From: Listeria rocourtiae FSL F6-920
GTDB taxonomy: Bacteria; Bacillota; Bacilli; Lactobacillales; Listeriaceae
Direction: 5' to 3'
Assembly: GCF_000525975.1 (NCBI RefSeq)
Contig: NZ_AODK01000016.1
Span: 1 to 50,911, forward strand
DNA length: 50,911 bases
The first letter of the stretch is position 1. The number at the start of each line of letters is the position of its first letter. A program made the position numbers and the translations under genes. This document shows, piece after piece, positions 9,987 through 20,019 of the stretch. The notes beneath the pieces are model-generated. The model saw only the letters and a program-made list of their open reading frames with translations, searched no databases and was not told where the DNA came from.

Positions 9987-10475
9987 ATGCATATTAAAAT
10001 CGCAAAATCAAAAGAAGATAGCCAACATATTTCCGAACTTGCGCACTATATCTGGCACGAGCACTATCCGTCCATCATTACCAAGGAACAAATCGATTAC
10101 ATGCTTAAAAAATTCCAATCCGCTGACACAATATATAGCGAAATAGAGAACGGCACAACCTACTTAATGGCCTATAAATCAACCACGTTCGTTGGCTACG
10201 CCGCATTCTATCAGAAAGGCGCTGAACTATTCCTAAGCAAGCTGTACATCAACCCTGCCTATCACAAACAAGGAATCGGCAAACAACTCTTCGCAGAAAT
10301 CATCCAATTCGCACAAAATAATAATTTGCCCAGCATCCGACTTTTCGTAAATAAGTACAACACAAACTCCATCGAAGCCTACAAAAAAATGGGTTTTTCT
10401 GTCGAAAAGGCGCTTATAACCGATGTCGGTGGTGGCTTCATCATGGACGACTATACGATGACATACACCGTTTAA
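9987..10475 (+). CDS. GNAT-family N-acetyltransferase
   Basis: A 162-residue single-domain acetyltransferase. Motif A is LSKLYINPAYHKQGIGKQLF, with the acetyl-CoA pyrophosphate loop HKQGIG, followed by the usual NTNSIEAYKKMGF segment. Such proteins transfer acetyl from acetyl-CoA to an amine; the acceptor cannot be told from sequence. An AAAGGAG site lies 8 bases before ATG 9987. It is a single plus-strand gene between the minus-strand mannosidase and dnaB genes, and it converges on dnaB with a shared terminator. Confidence 0.88.
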   Translation: MHIKIAKSKEDSQHISELAHYIWHEHYPSIITKEQIDYMLKKFQSADTIYSEIENGTTYLMAYKSTTFVGYAAFYQKGAELFLSKLYINPAYHKQGIGKQLFAEIIQFAQNNNLPSIRLFVNKYNTNSIEAYKKMGFSVEKALITDVGGGFIMDDYTMTYTV

Positions 10476-10522
10476 AACAAAACAGAGCAATACATGGATT
10501 TTGCTATAATTTACAGAATAAA

Positions 10523-10567
10523 AAAAAGTAGTTGCAACAACCAAATTGGTTACTACAACTACTTTTT
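10523..10567. terminator. Bidirectional rho-independent terminator
   Basis: AAAAAGTAGTTG (from 10523) pairs with CAACTACTTTTT (10556-10567), extended by an inner AACCA/TGGTT pairing. A/T tracts on both sides suit both the GNAT gene (plus) and dnaB (minus). Confidence 0.85.
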
Positions 10568-10572
10568 ATCGT

Positions 10573-11940
10573 CTAGGCTCCATACGGAACTTGCGCATCA
10601 TCATATCTAACTTCGAGATTTACGAATTTATTGTATTCTTTTACAAATGCCAATTGCACGGTTCCAACTGGTCCATTACGCTGTTTCGCAATGATAATCT
10701 CAATCGTTCCGTCATTCTCACTTTCATGATCATAGTAATCATCACGATACAAGAACGCAACAATATCCGCATCTTGCTCAATCGAACCAGATTCACGAAT
10801 ATCTGACATCATTGGGCGCTTATCTTGTCGTGACTCCACACTACGGGATAACTGCGATAATGCGATAACTGGGATTTTCAACTCCCGTGCCAACGCTTTA
10901 AGAGAACGTGAAATTTCGGAAACTTCTTGTTGCCTATTTTCACCACCGTTACGACCACTTCCAGAAATTAGTTGTAAGTAATCTATCACAATCATCCCAA
11001 GTCCAGCTTCTTGTTGCAAACGTCGGCATTTTGAACGTATTTCATTGACGCGCACACCTGGTGAATCATCAATATAAATACCTGAATTAGACAAAGTTCC
11101 CATCGCGATAGTCAGCTTCTGCCAATCATCAGCGGTTAGTGATCCTGTCCTCAAATTCTGAGCATTGATATTGCCCTCTGCGCAGAGCATCCGCATCACA
11201 AGCTGCTCCGCCCCCATTTCGAGACTAAAAATCGCGACATTTTCATCGGTTTTAGTCGCAACATTTTGGGCAATATTTAGTGCAAAGGCAGTCTTACCCA
11301 CAGAAGGACGAGCCGCAACGATAATCAAATCATTACGCTGAAAGCCCGCAGTCATATGGTCTAACGCGCTAAATCCGCTTGGAATACCAGTAATATCACC
11401 TTTTCGATTATGGAGAATCTCAATATCATCATATGTTTTGACAAGGACATCTTTAATATTTTTAAAAGCTCCGACATTTTTGCGTGAGGAAACTTCTAAA
11501 ATATTCTTTTCAGCTTCATCCATCAGCGTTTCAACTTCATCCTCGCGCGCATAACTATCCGTCGCGATTTGTGTCGCAGTGCGAATCAACCTCCGAAGCA
11601 AGGCCTTATCTTCCACAATATGGGCGTAATATTCCAAGTTGGCTGCGGTCGGAACTGCGCCTGAAAGCTCGGTCAAATATGGCAATCCGCCAACATCTTC
11701 AATTTTACCCGTTGATGCCAATGCTTCATAAATAGTCACAACGTCGACTGCTTTTCCTTGGTCGCTAAGTTCCAACATGGATTGAAAAATTAGTTGGTGC
11801 GCCTGACGATAAAAATCATCCGGCATTAAAATTTCTGAGGCTGTAATCAAGGCTTCAGGTTGTAGAAAAACAGCACCTAAAACAGCCTGCTCAGCCTCAA
11901 CATTTTGAGGTGGTGTTCTGTCTTGAAGGTTATCCACCAT
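10573..11940 (-). CDS. dnaB: Replicative DNA helicase DnaB
   Basis: A hexameric 5'-3' helicase of the replication fork, called DnaC in Bacillus naming. The N-terminal domain opens VDNLQDRTPPQNVEAEQAVLG. The RecA-like domain has Walker A ARPSVGKTAFALN, Walker B MIVIDYLQLI, and the switch segment LSQLSRSVESRQDKRP. ATG 11940 is used because GAGAGGAG sits 6 bases upstream and homologues begin MVDN; the in-frame ATG 11958 lies before that site. The product has 455 residues. It lies after rplI and gdpP in the order known from Listeria, with the purA side replaced here by unrelated genes. Confidence 0.96.
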   Translation of the reverse strand: MVDNLQDRTPPQNVEAEQAVLGAVFLQPEALITASEILMPDDFYRQAHQLIFQSMLELSDQGKAVDVVTIYEALASTGKIEDVGGLPYLTELSGAVPTAANLEYYAHIVEDKALLRRLIRTATQIATDSYAREDEVETLMDEAEKNILEVSSRKNVGAFKNIKDVLVKTYDDIEILHNRKGDITGIPSGFSALDHMTAGFQRNDLIIVAARPSVGKTAFALNIAQNVATKTDENVAIFSLEMGAEQLVMRMLCAEGNINAQNLRTGSLTADDWQKLTIAMGTLSNSGIYIDDSPGVRVNEIRSKCRRLQQEAGLGMIVIDYLQLISGSGRNGGENRQQEVSEISRSLKALARELKIPVIALSQLSRSVESRQDKRPMMSDIRESGSIEQDADIVAFLYRDDYYDHESENDGTIEIIIAKQRNGPVGTVQLAFVKEYNKFVNLEVRYDDAQVPYGA

Positions 11941-11997
11941 TAAAATCTCCTCTCTCAATCATAACAATGCATAGGCATAGCTAGTAAAACCACTTGA

Positions 11998-12444
11998 TTA
12001 TTCTTCGGTAACATGAACATCCAATGTAGCAATGACTTCATGGTGAAGTTTTACTGGGACTTTTGTGTGTCCAAGAGCCCGGATTGCTTCTGGAAGATCG
12101 ATTTTACGCTTGTCGACTTTGATTTTGTGATCTTTTTCTAAGGCTTGTGCGATTTGTTTTGATGTGATGGAGCCAAAAAGACGACCGCCCTCACCTGATT
12201 TTGTTTTTAATTCAATCGTTAGTTTCTCTACTTTTTCTTTCAATGCTTTAGCGTCTGCTAATTCTTGTGCTGCTTCTTTCTCAGTTTTCTTTTTTTGGCC
12301 TTCAAGAGCGCTAATACTGCTGCTCGTTGCCGGTGTTGCTAGACCTTTTTTGATAAGAAAATTTTGCGCATAGCCTTCTGCAACCTCTTTAATTTCACCT
12401 TTTTTAGCTGTACCTTTTACATCTTTTAAAAATATAACTTTCAT
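11998..12444 (-). CDS. rplI: 50S ribosomal protein L9
   Basis: A 148-residue L9 with the conserved start [21 protein letters not shown] and [13 protein letters not shown] (N-terminal rRNA-binding lobe). A lysine-rich helix and a C-terminal lobe with [13 protein letters not shown] follow. It starts at ATG 12444, one base after the gdpP stop; its GGGAG site lies inside the gdpP coding end, so translation is probably coupled. The in-frame ATG at 12471 is upstream of that site and not conserved. Confidence 0.96.
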   Translation of the reverse strand: MKVIFLKDVKGTAKKGEIKEVAEGYAQNFLIKKGLATPATSSSISALEGQKKKTEKEAAQELADAKALKEKVEKLTIELKTKSGEGGRLFGSITSKQIAQALEKDHKIKVDKRKIDLPEAIRALGHTKVPVKLHHEVIATLDVHVTEE

Positions 12445-12445
12445 C

Positions 12446-14422
12446 TTAGTTTTCTCCCTTCCAATAAGCATCGATGGCTTCTACAAGTTGTTTCTTTGCT
12501 CCTAAAACTGTACTATTTTTTATCTGAGTTGCTGCATTGGACAAGTGTCCACCGCCACCCAGTTTTTCCATAATTACTTGAACGTTTATTTCGCCGAGTG
12601 AACGCGCGCTAATTCCAATCATTTTATCGGGTCGTAGCGTGATAACAAACGAGGCTTGAACACTCTCCATCGAAAGCATTGTATCAGCTGCTTGCGCTGC
12701 AATGACCGTATCAAAAGTTTCATCTTCGCGTCCTGTCGCAATCGCCATTCCGTCATGGTAAACTTCAAGCGACTCGACTAAACGACTACGTTGCTTAAAC
12801 GTTTCAATATCTTCTTTCAAAAATTGCTGTACCAGAACCGTGTCTGCACCAAGTGAGCGCAAATAACTTGCCGCATCAAAAGTACGGGAACCCGTGCGTA
12901 GCGTAAAGTTTTTTGTATCAACCACAATCCCTGAAAGGAGCGCCGTTGCTTCAATTTTTCCAACTTTTTCAGTGGCTGGTTGGTACTCAAAAAGCTCTGT
13001 GACTAATTCTGCGGTTGAAGAAGCGTATGGCTCAATGTACACAAGCACTGGGTTTTCCACAAATTCTTCCGAACGACGATGGTGATCCACAACCACCACA
13101 TGCGCCGCGGTTTCCAACAATTCACGATTGATAACCATCGAGGGCTTATGTGTATCGACGACGACAAGCAAACTCTTATCGGTTATTGTATCAAGTGCGG
13201 TTTGCGGTGTGATAATGTTGCGAATCACGTCTGGATATTTCTCGATTTCACGCATTAAGCGCTGTACATCTGGACTCATTTTTCCTGGTTCGACGACGAC
13301 ATACCCTTGCCGCTCATTCATTTCTGCAATCTTCATCACACCGAGGCTTGAACCCACAACGTCCATATCTGGATAACGATGCCCCATTACAAAAACTTGA
13401 TCACTCTGTGTGATAAGTTCTTGTAATGCTTGCGAGATGACCCGTGCCCGAACTCGTGTCCTTTTTTCCATCGGGTTCGTCTTTCCACCATAAAAACGAA
13501 CTTGGCCTTCAGGTTGCTTAATAACGACCTGATCACCACCACGACCGAGCGCCAAATCAAGCCCCGACTGCGCGAGATCTGCCAAATCAATCAAATCATC
13601 CTCTTTGTAACCAATTCCAACACTCAATGTTAGCGGAATATTCTGCTTCGACGTCCGCTCACGAATCCGATCAAGAATCTGGAATTTCTCTTCCTCCAGC
13701 CTCTCCAACTGCGCCTCCGTCAAAAAAGCAATAAAACGATCCGAAGAAATTCGTTTCAAGTACAGCCGATGCTCCTTCGCCCAGTTCGTTAACATTGACG
13801 TCACCAAATTATTCAGCGCACTACGCCGGCGATCGTCCATACCTTGTGTCCACTCATCATAATTATCGAGAAAAATAATCCCAAAAACAGATTTATCCGC
13901 CTGATATCGCGTGTTCAGATCATAATATTCCGTCCGGTCATACAAATAAATAATGCGTTCCTTCCGCTTCACAATCGTGTCAAAACGGTGATTACGCCAT
14001 GCAATCGACTGGATTCCTTGATCATCTTCCCCACGAATCACCGCTAAAAATTCCGGTCCAACATCCGCGAGCGACGAACCTAAAATATCATCATCCTGCC
14101 CGAAATATTTCGCCATAAACGGATTGAACCATTCTACATTATAATTCTCATCATATAGTAAAATCCCCATCGGCATCTCAACAAGCGCCTCACCCTCACT
14201 GCGCTTAATTCGATACGATAAGTTCGAAATATACTCCTGAACCTCTTTATTCAGCCGATTCTCCATAAAAAACAGTGTTATAATGAGCGATGTAACAGCG
14301 ACAAATAAAAGTACTGCCAACCACCACTTATAATAAAAAGTGACAACCGTCAGGACAAGTACGACTGCTATTAGCCCATACAATGGATACTTCAGCATTC
14401 TCTTCTGAAAAAAGCCTGACAT
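12446..14422 (-). CDS. gdpP: Cyclic-di-AMP phosphodiesterase GdpP (PdeA)
   Basis: A 658-residue membrane phosphodiesterase that hydrolyses c-di-AMP to pApA. It has two N-terminal membrane helices (about residues 10-55), a PAS-like domain, a degenerate GGDEF domain, then DHH and DHHA1 domains. Active-site motifs seen are [22 protein letters not shown] and [18 protein letters not shown] 14422 (MSGFFQKRM) is preferred because a GGGGG site sits 10 bases upstream; the upstream in-frame ATG at 14473 is not family-like. In L. monocytogenes this gene (pdeA) follows the agr locus. Here it follows an MMPL transporter. Confidence 0.95.
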   Translation of the reverse strand: MSGFFQKRMLKYPLYGLIAVVLVLTVVTFYYKWWLAVLLFVAVTSLIITLFFMENRLNKEVQEYISNLSYRIKRSEGEALVEMPMGILLYDENYNVEWFNPFMAKYFGQDDDILGSSLADVGPEFLAVIRGEDDQGIQSIAWRNHRFDTIVKRKERIIYLYDRTEYYDLNTRYQADKSVFGIIFLDNYDEWTQGMDDRRRSALNNLVTSMLTNWAKEHRLYLKRISSDRFIAFLTEAQLERLEEEKFQILDRIRERTSKQNIPLTLSVGIGYKEDDLIDLADLAQSGLDLALGRGGDQVVIKQPEGQVRFYGGKTNPMEKRTRVRARVISQALQELITQSDQVFVMGHRYPDMDVVGSSLGVMKIAEMNERQGYVVVEPGKMSPDVQRLMREIEKYPDVIRNIITPQTALDTITDKSLLVVVDTHKPSMVINRELLETAAHVVVVDHHRRSEEFVENPVLVYIEPYASSTAELVTELFEYQPATEKVGKIEATALLSGIVVDTKNFTLRTGSRTFDAASYLRSLGADTVLVQQFLKEDIETFKQRSRLVESLEVYHDGMAIATGREDETFDTVIAAQAADTMLSMESVQASFVITLRPDKMIGISARSLGEINVQVIMEKLGGGGHLSNAATQIKNSTVLGAKKQLVEAIDAYWKGEN

Positions 14423-14667
14423 CAGCAATAAGCCCCCTTGCTTTCTTAGATTAGCATCGAAATTAGGTATCATTTGTTATGTAATCGGTCTTATAAATTA
14501 TAAAATTCCAAGCATTCACTTAGAATTCCATCCTCGCTATCATACGAAGATAAGAATACTTTAATCATACCATAAATCGGGTTTTGAATGTTACTATGAA
14601 GTGAAAATGTAACAATGTTTGTTTGGTTGCGAAATAATAGAGTTTCTACTGGATACACTGGCTATGT

Positions 14668-14711
14668 AGAAAAAAGCACGCCAAATCACCTTAGCGCACT
14701 TTTATCTACAT
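14668..14711 (-). terminator. Rho-independent terminator of the MMPL gene
   Basis: On the minus strand AAAAGTGCGC pairs with GCGTGCTTTT around a 12-base loop, followed by a T run. It lies a few bases after the MMPL stop codon, between it and gdpP. Confidence 0.7.
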
Positions 14712-14716
14712 AAATC

Positions 14717-16849
14717 CTACTTCTTATCCTTCAAATGATGCCCCTCAATATCCATCGATGGCAGCACTTTATCCAACCATTTCGGCATGTACCATGAACC
14801 TTTTCCAAATAGTTTTGTTAGGGCTGGGATGATTGTTAAACGCACGATAAATGCATCGAATAATACACCGAAGCCTAGCGCAATCCCGATTGATTTGATC
14901 ATTGGGTCCGGCGCGAAAACGAAACTGATGAAAACAGAGAACATGATTAGAGCTGCTGCAATGATAACTGGTCCGCTTTCTTTCAAACCGGTTTTGATGG
15001 AATGAGTGTTGTCTTTTGTTAGCGTATATTCTTCGTGTACGCGGGACATGAGGAATACCTCGTAGTCCATTGCGAGCCCAAAAAGAATACCAATCGTGAT
15101 GACTGGAAGAAAGGCAAGAACTGGTCCGGTGGTGCTGATGCCGAACAGTTCATTAAACACGCCGTCTTGCATAACCATTGTCGTGAAGCCAAGTGTCGCT
15201 GTTAGTGAAAGTACGAAGCCAAGTACAGCTGTAAGCGGAATTAGTAAAGAGCGGAACACGACAGTTAGCAGGATAAATGCCAATACAACGATGACACTTG
15301 CGAAAACTGGAATCGCATCGTTAAGTTTTTGTGACATATCGATATTAATCGCACTCTGACCAGTTACTTCCATGTTAATGCCATATTTGCTATCAGCTGT
15401 TTTGGCGTAGCTTCTAAGGTCATGAACGAGTTGCGTTGTTTTATTGTTCGTCGGTCCCGTTTTTGGAATAACGGAAATAAGCGCGTAATTGCCATTCTTA
15501 TTCGGTATTGGTGGCGTCACGATTGCAACGTTTTTCATGCCGGCGATATGTTCGGTCACTTCAGTCAAATGCGTTGCACTACCTTTATCTGTCGTATCCG
15601 CTAAAATAACTAATGGTCCATTAACACCTTCGCCAAATTTGTCGGATAGAATATCGTATGCCTTCTTCTCCGTGGAATCTTTCGGTTTCGAGCCGTTATC
15701 TGGAATACCGAGTTCCATCGAACCAAATGGAATGCTCAGTCCCCCAAGTACGATAACTGCGAGTAAAAAGGCAATAAGCGGTTTTCCAACGACAAATTTT
15801 GTCCAAACGTTGTCAGCTTTTTTGGCCGCTTTTTCTTTTTGCGGTCTGATTTTATTATGGAAAATTCCGATGAATGCTGGGATTAGAATTAGCGCAGAAA
15901 GCACAGCAAAAAGGACGCTGAGTGCAGATGCAAGCCCCATAACCGTCAGGAATTCGATGCCAACAAGCGACAAACCACATACGGCGATGATAACTGTTAT
16001 ACCGGCAAAAATAACCGCGCTACCTGCTGTTCCTGTTGCGAGTCCGACTGCTTTTAGATGATTTTTCTCTGTTCGAATGATTTGGCGGTATTTAAATAGG
16101 ATAAATAACGCGTAATCGATTGCAACAGCAAGGCCAATCATGACGGCCAGTGTGAGCGTAACATTTGGCATTTCGAAATAGCTTGAAATAATCGCAATAA
16201 TGCCAATACTCGTGCCTAAGCTTAGAATCGCAGTGATTATTGGTAACCCTGCTGCGATGACGGAGCCAAATGCGATAATCAAAATAACTAGCGCTACAAC
16301 AATACCGACTGCTTCTGATGAACCACCGATATCCATTGGTGTAATCATAACATTCCCTGTTAATTCCGTTTGAAGATTTTTATCATCCATGCCTTTTAGT
16401 GCATCTTTGACTTTATCGATGGATTTTTCTGTTACAGCCATCGCATTGACGTTGTAGCTAATATCCGCAAAAGCAGTTGTCATATCTGGGCTAATTGTTT
16501 TAGCTTCATACGGGTTCGCGATACTTCCAATTTTATGATCATTTTTCTTAATTTCTGCTAAAACTTTTGTGATTGCAGCTTGAGATTCAGGTGTCACAAT
16601 ACCTTTTTCTTGATCGCTTTTAAAAACGATACGGATGCTGCCTTTTTGACTATCCTGCTTGAATTCTTTTTCAATTTTATTCGATGTATCCAGTGATTTT
16701 AAACCACTCATTTTTATATCGTCGGTAAAATTAATACCATTAATACCTAGAACAGTTACAATTATTCCTAATACAGCAAGCCAAGAAATAATCGTTTTCC
16801 ATTTGTGTTTAGCAAAGGTCTGCCCTAGTTTATAAAGTAAATTGGCCAA
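14717..16849 (-). CDS. MMPL/RND-type membrane transporter
   Basis: A 710-residue protein with the MMPL layout: one N-terminal helix, a large extracytoplasmic domain (about residues 40-175), a block of five to six helices (about 175-345), a linker, and the same layout repeated in the second half. Recognisable segments are AVAIDYALFILFKYRQ and GLAMDYEVFLMSRVHEEY, the paired MMPL motifs at each helix 4. It is similar in type to YdfJ-like exporters of Firmicutes; the substrate is unknown. It probably starts at TTG 16849, 10 bases after AAGGAGG. It is divergent from a TetR regulator and likely controlled by it. Confidence 0.88.
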   Translation of the reverse strand: MANLLYKLGQTFAKHKWKTIISWLAVLGIIVTVLGINGINFTDDIKMSGLKSLDTSNKIEKEFKQDSQKGSIRIVFKSDQEKGIVTPESQAAITKVLAEIKKNDHKIGSIANPYEAKTISPDMTTAFADISYNVNAMAVTEKSIDKVKDALKGMDDKNLQTELTGNVMITPMDIGGSSEAVGIVVALVILIIAFGSVIAAGLPIITAILSLGTSIGIIAIISSYFEMPNVTLTLAVMIGLAVAIDYALFILFKYRQIIRTEKNHLKAVGLATGTAGSAVIFAGITVIIAVCGLSLVGIEFLTVMGLASALSVLFAVLSALILIPAFIGIFHNKIRPQKEKAAKKADNVWTKFVVGKPLIAFLLAVIVLGGLSIPFGSMELGIPDNGSKPKDSTEKKAYDILSDKFGEGVNGPLVILADTTDKGSATHLTEVTEHIAGMKNVAIVTPPIPNKNGNYALISVIPKTGPTNNKTTQLVHDLRSYAKTADSKYGINMEVTGQSAINIDMSQKLNDAIPVFASVIVVLAFILLTVVFRSLLIPLTAVLGFVLSLTATLGFTTMVMQDGVFNELFGISTTGPVLAFLPVITIGILFGLAMDYEVFLMSRVHEEYTLTKDNTHSIKTGLKESGPVIIAAALIMFSVFISFVFAPDPMIKSIGIALGFGVLFDAFIVRLTIIPALTKLFGKGSWYMPKWLDKVLPSMDIEGHHLKDKK

Positions 16850-16899
16850 TTGGTTGTTTCCTCCTTAGAATCACGCTATGATATATTTATAGACATACA

Positions 16900-16936
16900 G
16901 TGTATATTACACGATTCTGAAATGAAATGTAAGAAT
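16900..16936. promoter_or_regulatory. Candidate TetR operator between the MMPL and TetR genes
   Basis: The divergent intergenic region holds the palindrome GTGTATATTACAC (16900-16912) and, directly after it, the wider inverted repeat GATTCT (16913-16918) / AGAATC (16931-16936). Position and symmetry fit binding by a TetR dimer that controls one or both genes. Confidence 0.45.
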
Positions 16937-16984
16937 CAGATTGTATATTTTGTATAGTTAAGCAACACTTTAGGAGATGTGTAG

Positions 16985-17532
16985 ATGAACGATTCAGATT
17001 TACGTGTACAAAAAAACAAAAAAAGCCCTCTATAAAACACTACTACATATGCTTGAAACACAGGAACTAGCCAGTGTGACGGTGAACAGTATTTGTAAAG
17101 AAGCCCTGATTCACCGAACGACCTTTTACAAGCATTTTTATGATAAATATGACTTACTGACATATGTGCTGCACGAGCAGTTCCAAGAGTATTTTGCATT
17201 AGACATCAAAAATCGAATCAACCATCCTTTTCAATCTGGTTTCGATACCGTCTACATGGACATGCAACTCGTTTTAGAAAAGCAAAAAAATGATGATACT
17301 TTTTTTTAAAACAATGGCCTCCTTCTTTTTGACGGAGTTTCAGAAAGATATTGAAGAAAACATGGATAAGCTAACCGTATCAGATGACATTCCTGCAGAG
17401 TTACTGACATATATCTACGCTGCCAATCTAGGGGCAATCATGTACTGGTCACAACAAATGCCTACCCCTGCAGATTGGGCACAAATGGATAAACTATTTA
17501 AAGCAGTTTTACCGGTAAAAATTAATTTATAA
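16985..17532 (+). pseudogene. TetR/AcrR-family regulator with two homopolymer frameshifts
   Basis: ATG 16985 (TTAGGAG 8 bases upstream) begins MNDSDLRVQK. A surplus A in the run 17010-17016 shifts the frame. With it removed the protein reads QKTKKALYKTLL and the helix-turn-helix VTVNSICKEALIHRTTFYKHF. A second surplus base in T8 (17300-17307) ends the literal frame. Repair gives DDTFFKTMASFFLTEF and a stop at 17532, for 181 residues in total, normal for TetR. The protein is a likely repressor of the divergent MMPL gene. Both shifts are of the same kind as elsewhere in the window, so the gene may be intact in the real genome. Confidence 0.8.
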
Positions 17533-17536
17533 AGAA

Positions 17537-17592
17537 AACTACACGCGTTTTTCATCCTATACTCTGATGAAAAACACGTGTAGTCTTTTTTA
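17537..17592. terminator. Bidirectional terminator between the TetR and reductase genes
   Basis: CTACACGCGTTTTTCATC (17539-17556) pairs with GATGAAAAACACGTGTAG (17566-17583) with one mismatch, followed by T6. It serves the convergent genes on both sides. Confidence 0.88.
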
Positions 17593-17606
17593 TTATGAGG
17601 CTTATA

Positions 17607-18525
17607 TCAAGGTAGTTCATTACCTGCTGCCAAATAAATCTCGTACCATTCTTGGCGTGTCAATGTAATATTGGATGCTTCACTAATCGCTTGTAAACGT
17701 TCCGGATTCATTGTTCCAACAACGGTCTGAATCTTAGCTGGATGACGTAAAATCCAAGCTGTTGCAATCGCTGTATTCCCCACACCTTTTTCAGCAGAAA
17801 GACGATCGATAACTTGATTCAACGCTGGGAATTTCGGGTTGTCGAGGAAAACACCTTCGAAAAAGCCGAATTGGAAAGGAGACCAAGCTTGAATCGTGAT
17901 ATCTTTCAGACGACAATAGTCTAAAATGCTACCATCGCGATCTACAGAGCGGTCTATTGCCATATTCACATTCAGCCCCGCATCAATCATCCCCGTATTA
18001 GTAATACTGAGTTGTAGCTGATTAGCGACTAATTTTTGCTCCACATATTTTACTTAACAATTCGATTTGCATCGGATTCTGGTTACTAACACCAAACTCA
18101 CGCACTTTGCCACTCTTCTTAAGTGTTGTGAACGCTTCGGCTACCTCTTCCGGCTCTACTAATGTATCTGGACGATGTAGCAACAAAATATCAATATAAT
18201 CTGTCTGTAAGCGTTTTAAAATACCATCTACAGAAGTCAAAATATGCTCTTTGGAAAAGTCAAACATCCCTGGACGAATACCACATTTCGACTGTAAAAT
18301 CATTTTTTCACGTATCGCTGGATTCATTCCAACCGCATCCGCAAAAACTTCTTCAGACTTACCGCCACCATAAATATCCGCGTGATCGAAGAAATTAATC
18401 CCCGCATCCATCGCTATGTTAATCATTTTTGTTGCATCATCCTTTGATAAATCAGCCATGCGCATACAACCTAGCGCGATTTCAGGCACTATCAAGCCAC
18501 TGTTACCAAGATTAATTTTGTTCAA
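17607..18525 (-). pseudogene. Aldo/keto reductase (YdhF-like), frameshifted
   Basis: The NADPH-dependent oxidoreductase fold is seen in order: LGCMRMADLS, GINFFDHADIYGGGKSEE (catalytic Asp/Tyr), ILQSKCGI (catalytic Lys), DILLLHRPD (His), and the cofactor segment VVGTMNPERLQ. The literal frame stops at 18022. At TTTT 18048-18051 one base too many turns LLSKYVEQKLVANQLQLS into LLSKICGAKISR; repair gives 305 residues, typical of YdhF. TTG 18525 is the likely start, 8 bases after AAAGAGG. The substrate is unknown. The affected run is only four bases long, so a true mutation is somewhat more plausible here than elsewhere. Confidence 0.83.
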
Positions 18526-18597
18526 GGAGAACACCTCTTTATCTTATTTGATAAATACTTACTTTCTTATTTTCACACGCTCATCAAGTGAAGTCAA

Positions 18598-19593
18598 TTA
18601 AGAACCTCCACTACTCGCCGCAGCCACACTCGCTGCTGCTGCAGCACTTGCTGCGGCCGCTCTTTCAATAGCAATCAACACATGTACAGACACCATCAAG
18701 CTTTCAACTTGCTCTCTCGTCATATTGCGCGCCTGTTCCTCTGTATATAAACTAAGCGCCATAGCTGTATAAAACTCACGATTCCACCGTAAACCACTAT
18801 CATGACGCATCGCTTCCAGCAAATCAAAAAATGCCACATCAAGCTCCGTACTCTCCTGCACATAAGCTAAAATCCCCAGTGTTACATAGTGAAGCGGTCG
18901 AATTTTCACATCCGCACGCTCAAGTTCCTTCATTAACTGGACTACTTTTTTCACATGATTCACGTCACACTCTAAGAAAATAAGGGTAGATGTTGCCGCT
19001 AAAAATTGTAAACTATCATTTTTTCGAAAACCAGCACGATTAAATTCGGTAAAGTAATACTCATTAATCATGGCTAACTGTTCCACCGAAAGCGACGTAT
19101 CCAGCTGCGCCATTAACACCGCTGATGTCACATCCTCCGCCCCCGTCAAAAAGGGATGCTGTTTGCGCAAAGCCATGTAAATATCATGCGCGCGCGTTGC
19201 TACATGCTTCGGTTTATCCGCTTTCAAAAGTAAATAAGCCCCAAAATACGTGAAATTAGTTCGCTTGAACCCGGCCTCCACAAGGAGCTCATAATGATCA
19301 ATCACCCGCGCTACTGTCTTCTCATCACTCTGTCCATTCACTAGCAACAATCCTGCCAGCGATGCCCGCGTATTTCCATCTAGCGCATTGAAAAAGCCTA
19401 ATTGTTTCTTAAATAAGGTCGTTGTCGCTTTAAACGCTTGGCCATCAATGACTTCGTTCTCACTTGTAAAAAGTTGCGCTACTAAAAATCTAATGCGCTT
19501 ATCAACACCCATTACACCCGAATTATTGACCTCTTGAAAGTTTACCAATAACTGTTGCACTATTTTTCCACTATCAAAAGCAAACTCAGTCAT
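18598..19593 (-). CDS. DUF4003 family protein
   Basis: A 331-residue soluble, mostly helical protein matching the DUF4003 family of bacilli and listeriae, whose function is not known. No signal peptide or membrane segment is seen. The last 25 residues form an unusual low-complexity tail of Ala, Ser and Gly (IERAAAASAAAAASVAAASS) that is probably disordered. ATG 19593 is chosen because GAAGGAG then sits 9 bases upstream, rather than ATG 19599, which nearly touches that site. It is read in the same direction as the aldo/keto reductase, 72 bp from it, and could share its transcript. Confidence 0.75.
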   Translation of the reverse strand: MTEFAFDSGKIVQQLLVNFQEVNNSGVMGVDKRIRFLVAQLFTSENEVIDGQAFKATTTLFKKQLGFFNALDGNTRASLAGLLLVNGQSDEKTVARVIDHYELLVEAGFKRTNFTYFGAYLLLKADKPKHVATRAHDIYMALRKQHPFLTGAEDVTSAVLMAQLDTSLSVEQLAMINEYYFTEFNRAGFRKNDSLQFLAATSTLIFLECDVNHVKKVVQLMKELERADVKIRPLHYVTLGILAYVQESTELDVAFFDLLEAMRHDSGLRWNREFYTAMALSLYTEEQARNMTREQVESLMVSVHVLIAIERAAAASAAAAASVAAASSGGS

Positions 19594-19599
19594 CCACAT

Positions 19600-20019
19600 G
19601 CACTCCTTCGGTATTATCCAATTTATTATACTTATTGTACCAAAGGATAAAAAAGACTACAATGCGTGACAAAAAATGAGGAAACTAATAGATGACCTAA
19701 AAACTGGCATTACATTTTATAATGATAGCTATTTATAAAATGCATTTCTCTTTGCTGATAGAAGTTTGTTATGCTGAATCTATGCGAATTTATGTGAAAC
19801 ACCTACTGTGAATCATTGCCAGGAACTACAAAGTATCATGAAATTAAAGTGTACAACAATCAGCATAGTAACCAGCCAGCCTTAGATGACCTATTTCTAA
19901 GGCTGCCAAGACGTGCTCAAAATGGACAACTAGTTTTTCTATATATCTTTGGAAATTCCTCAATTATATGTAGGTGTCCATTAACCTCGCCAATAAAAAT
20001 AATAGAAATGAGGATAACT
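19600..20019 (+). promoter_or_regulatory. Upstream region of the surface-protein operon
   Basis: This 420-bp gap holds TATAAT at 19718-19723 on the plus strand, with only a weak -35 (ATGACC, 19692-19697, spacing 20). If used, it would give a leader of about 290 bases. An in-frame reading from 19816 exists but looks non-coding and is preceded by no ribosome site; AATGAGGATA before 20020 sets the real start. No PrfA-type box is seen here. Confidence 0.35.

Noticed and set aside
19816-20019. In-frame N-terminal extension of the MucBP protein
   Set aside because: It has no ribosome site, reads like non-coding sequence, and would bury the signal peptide 68 residues inside.
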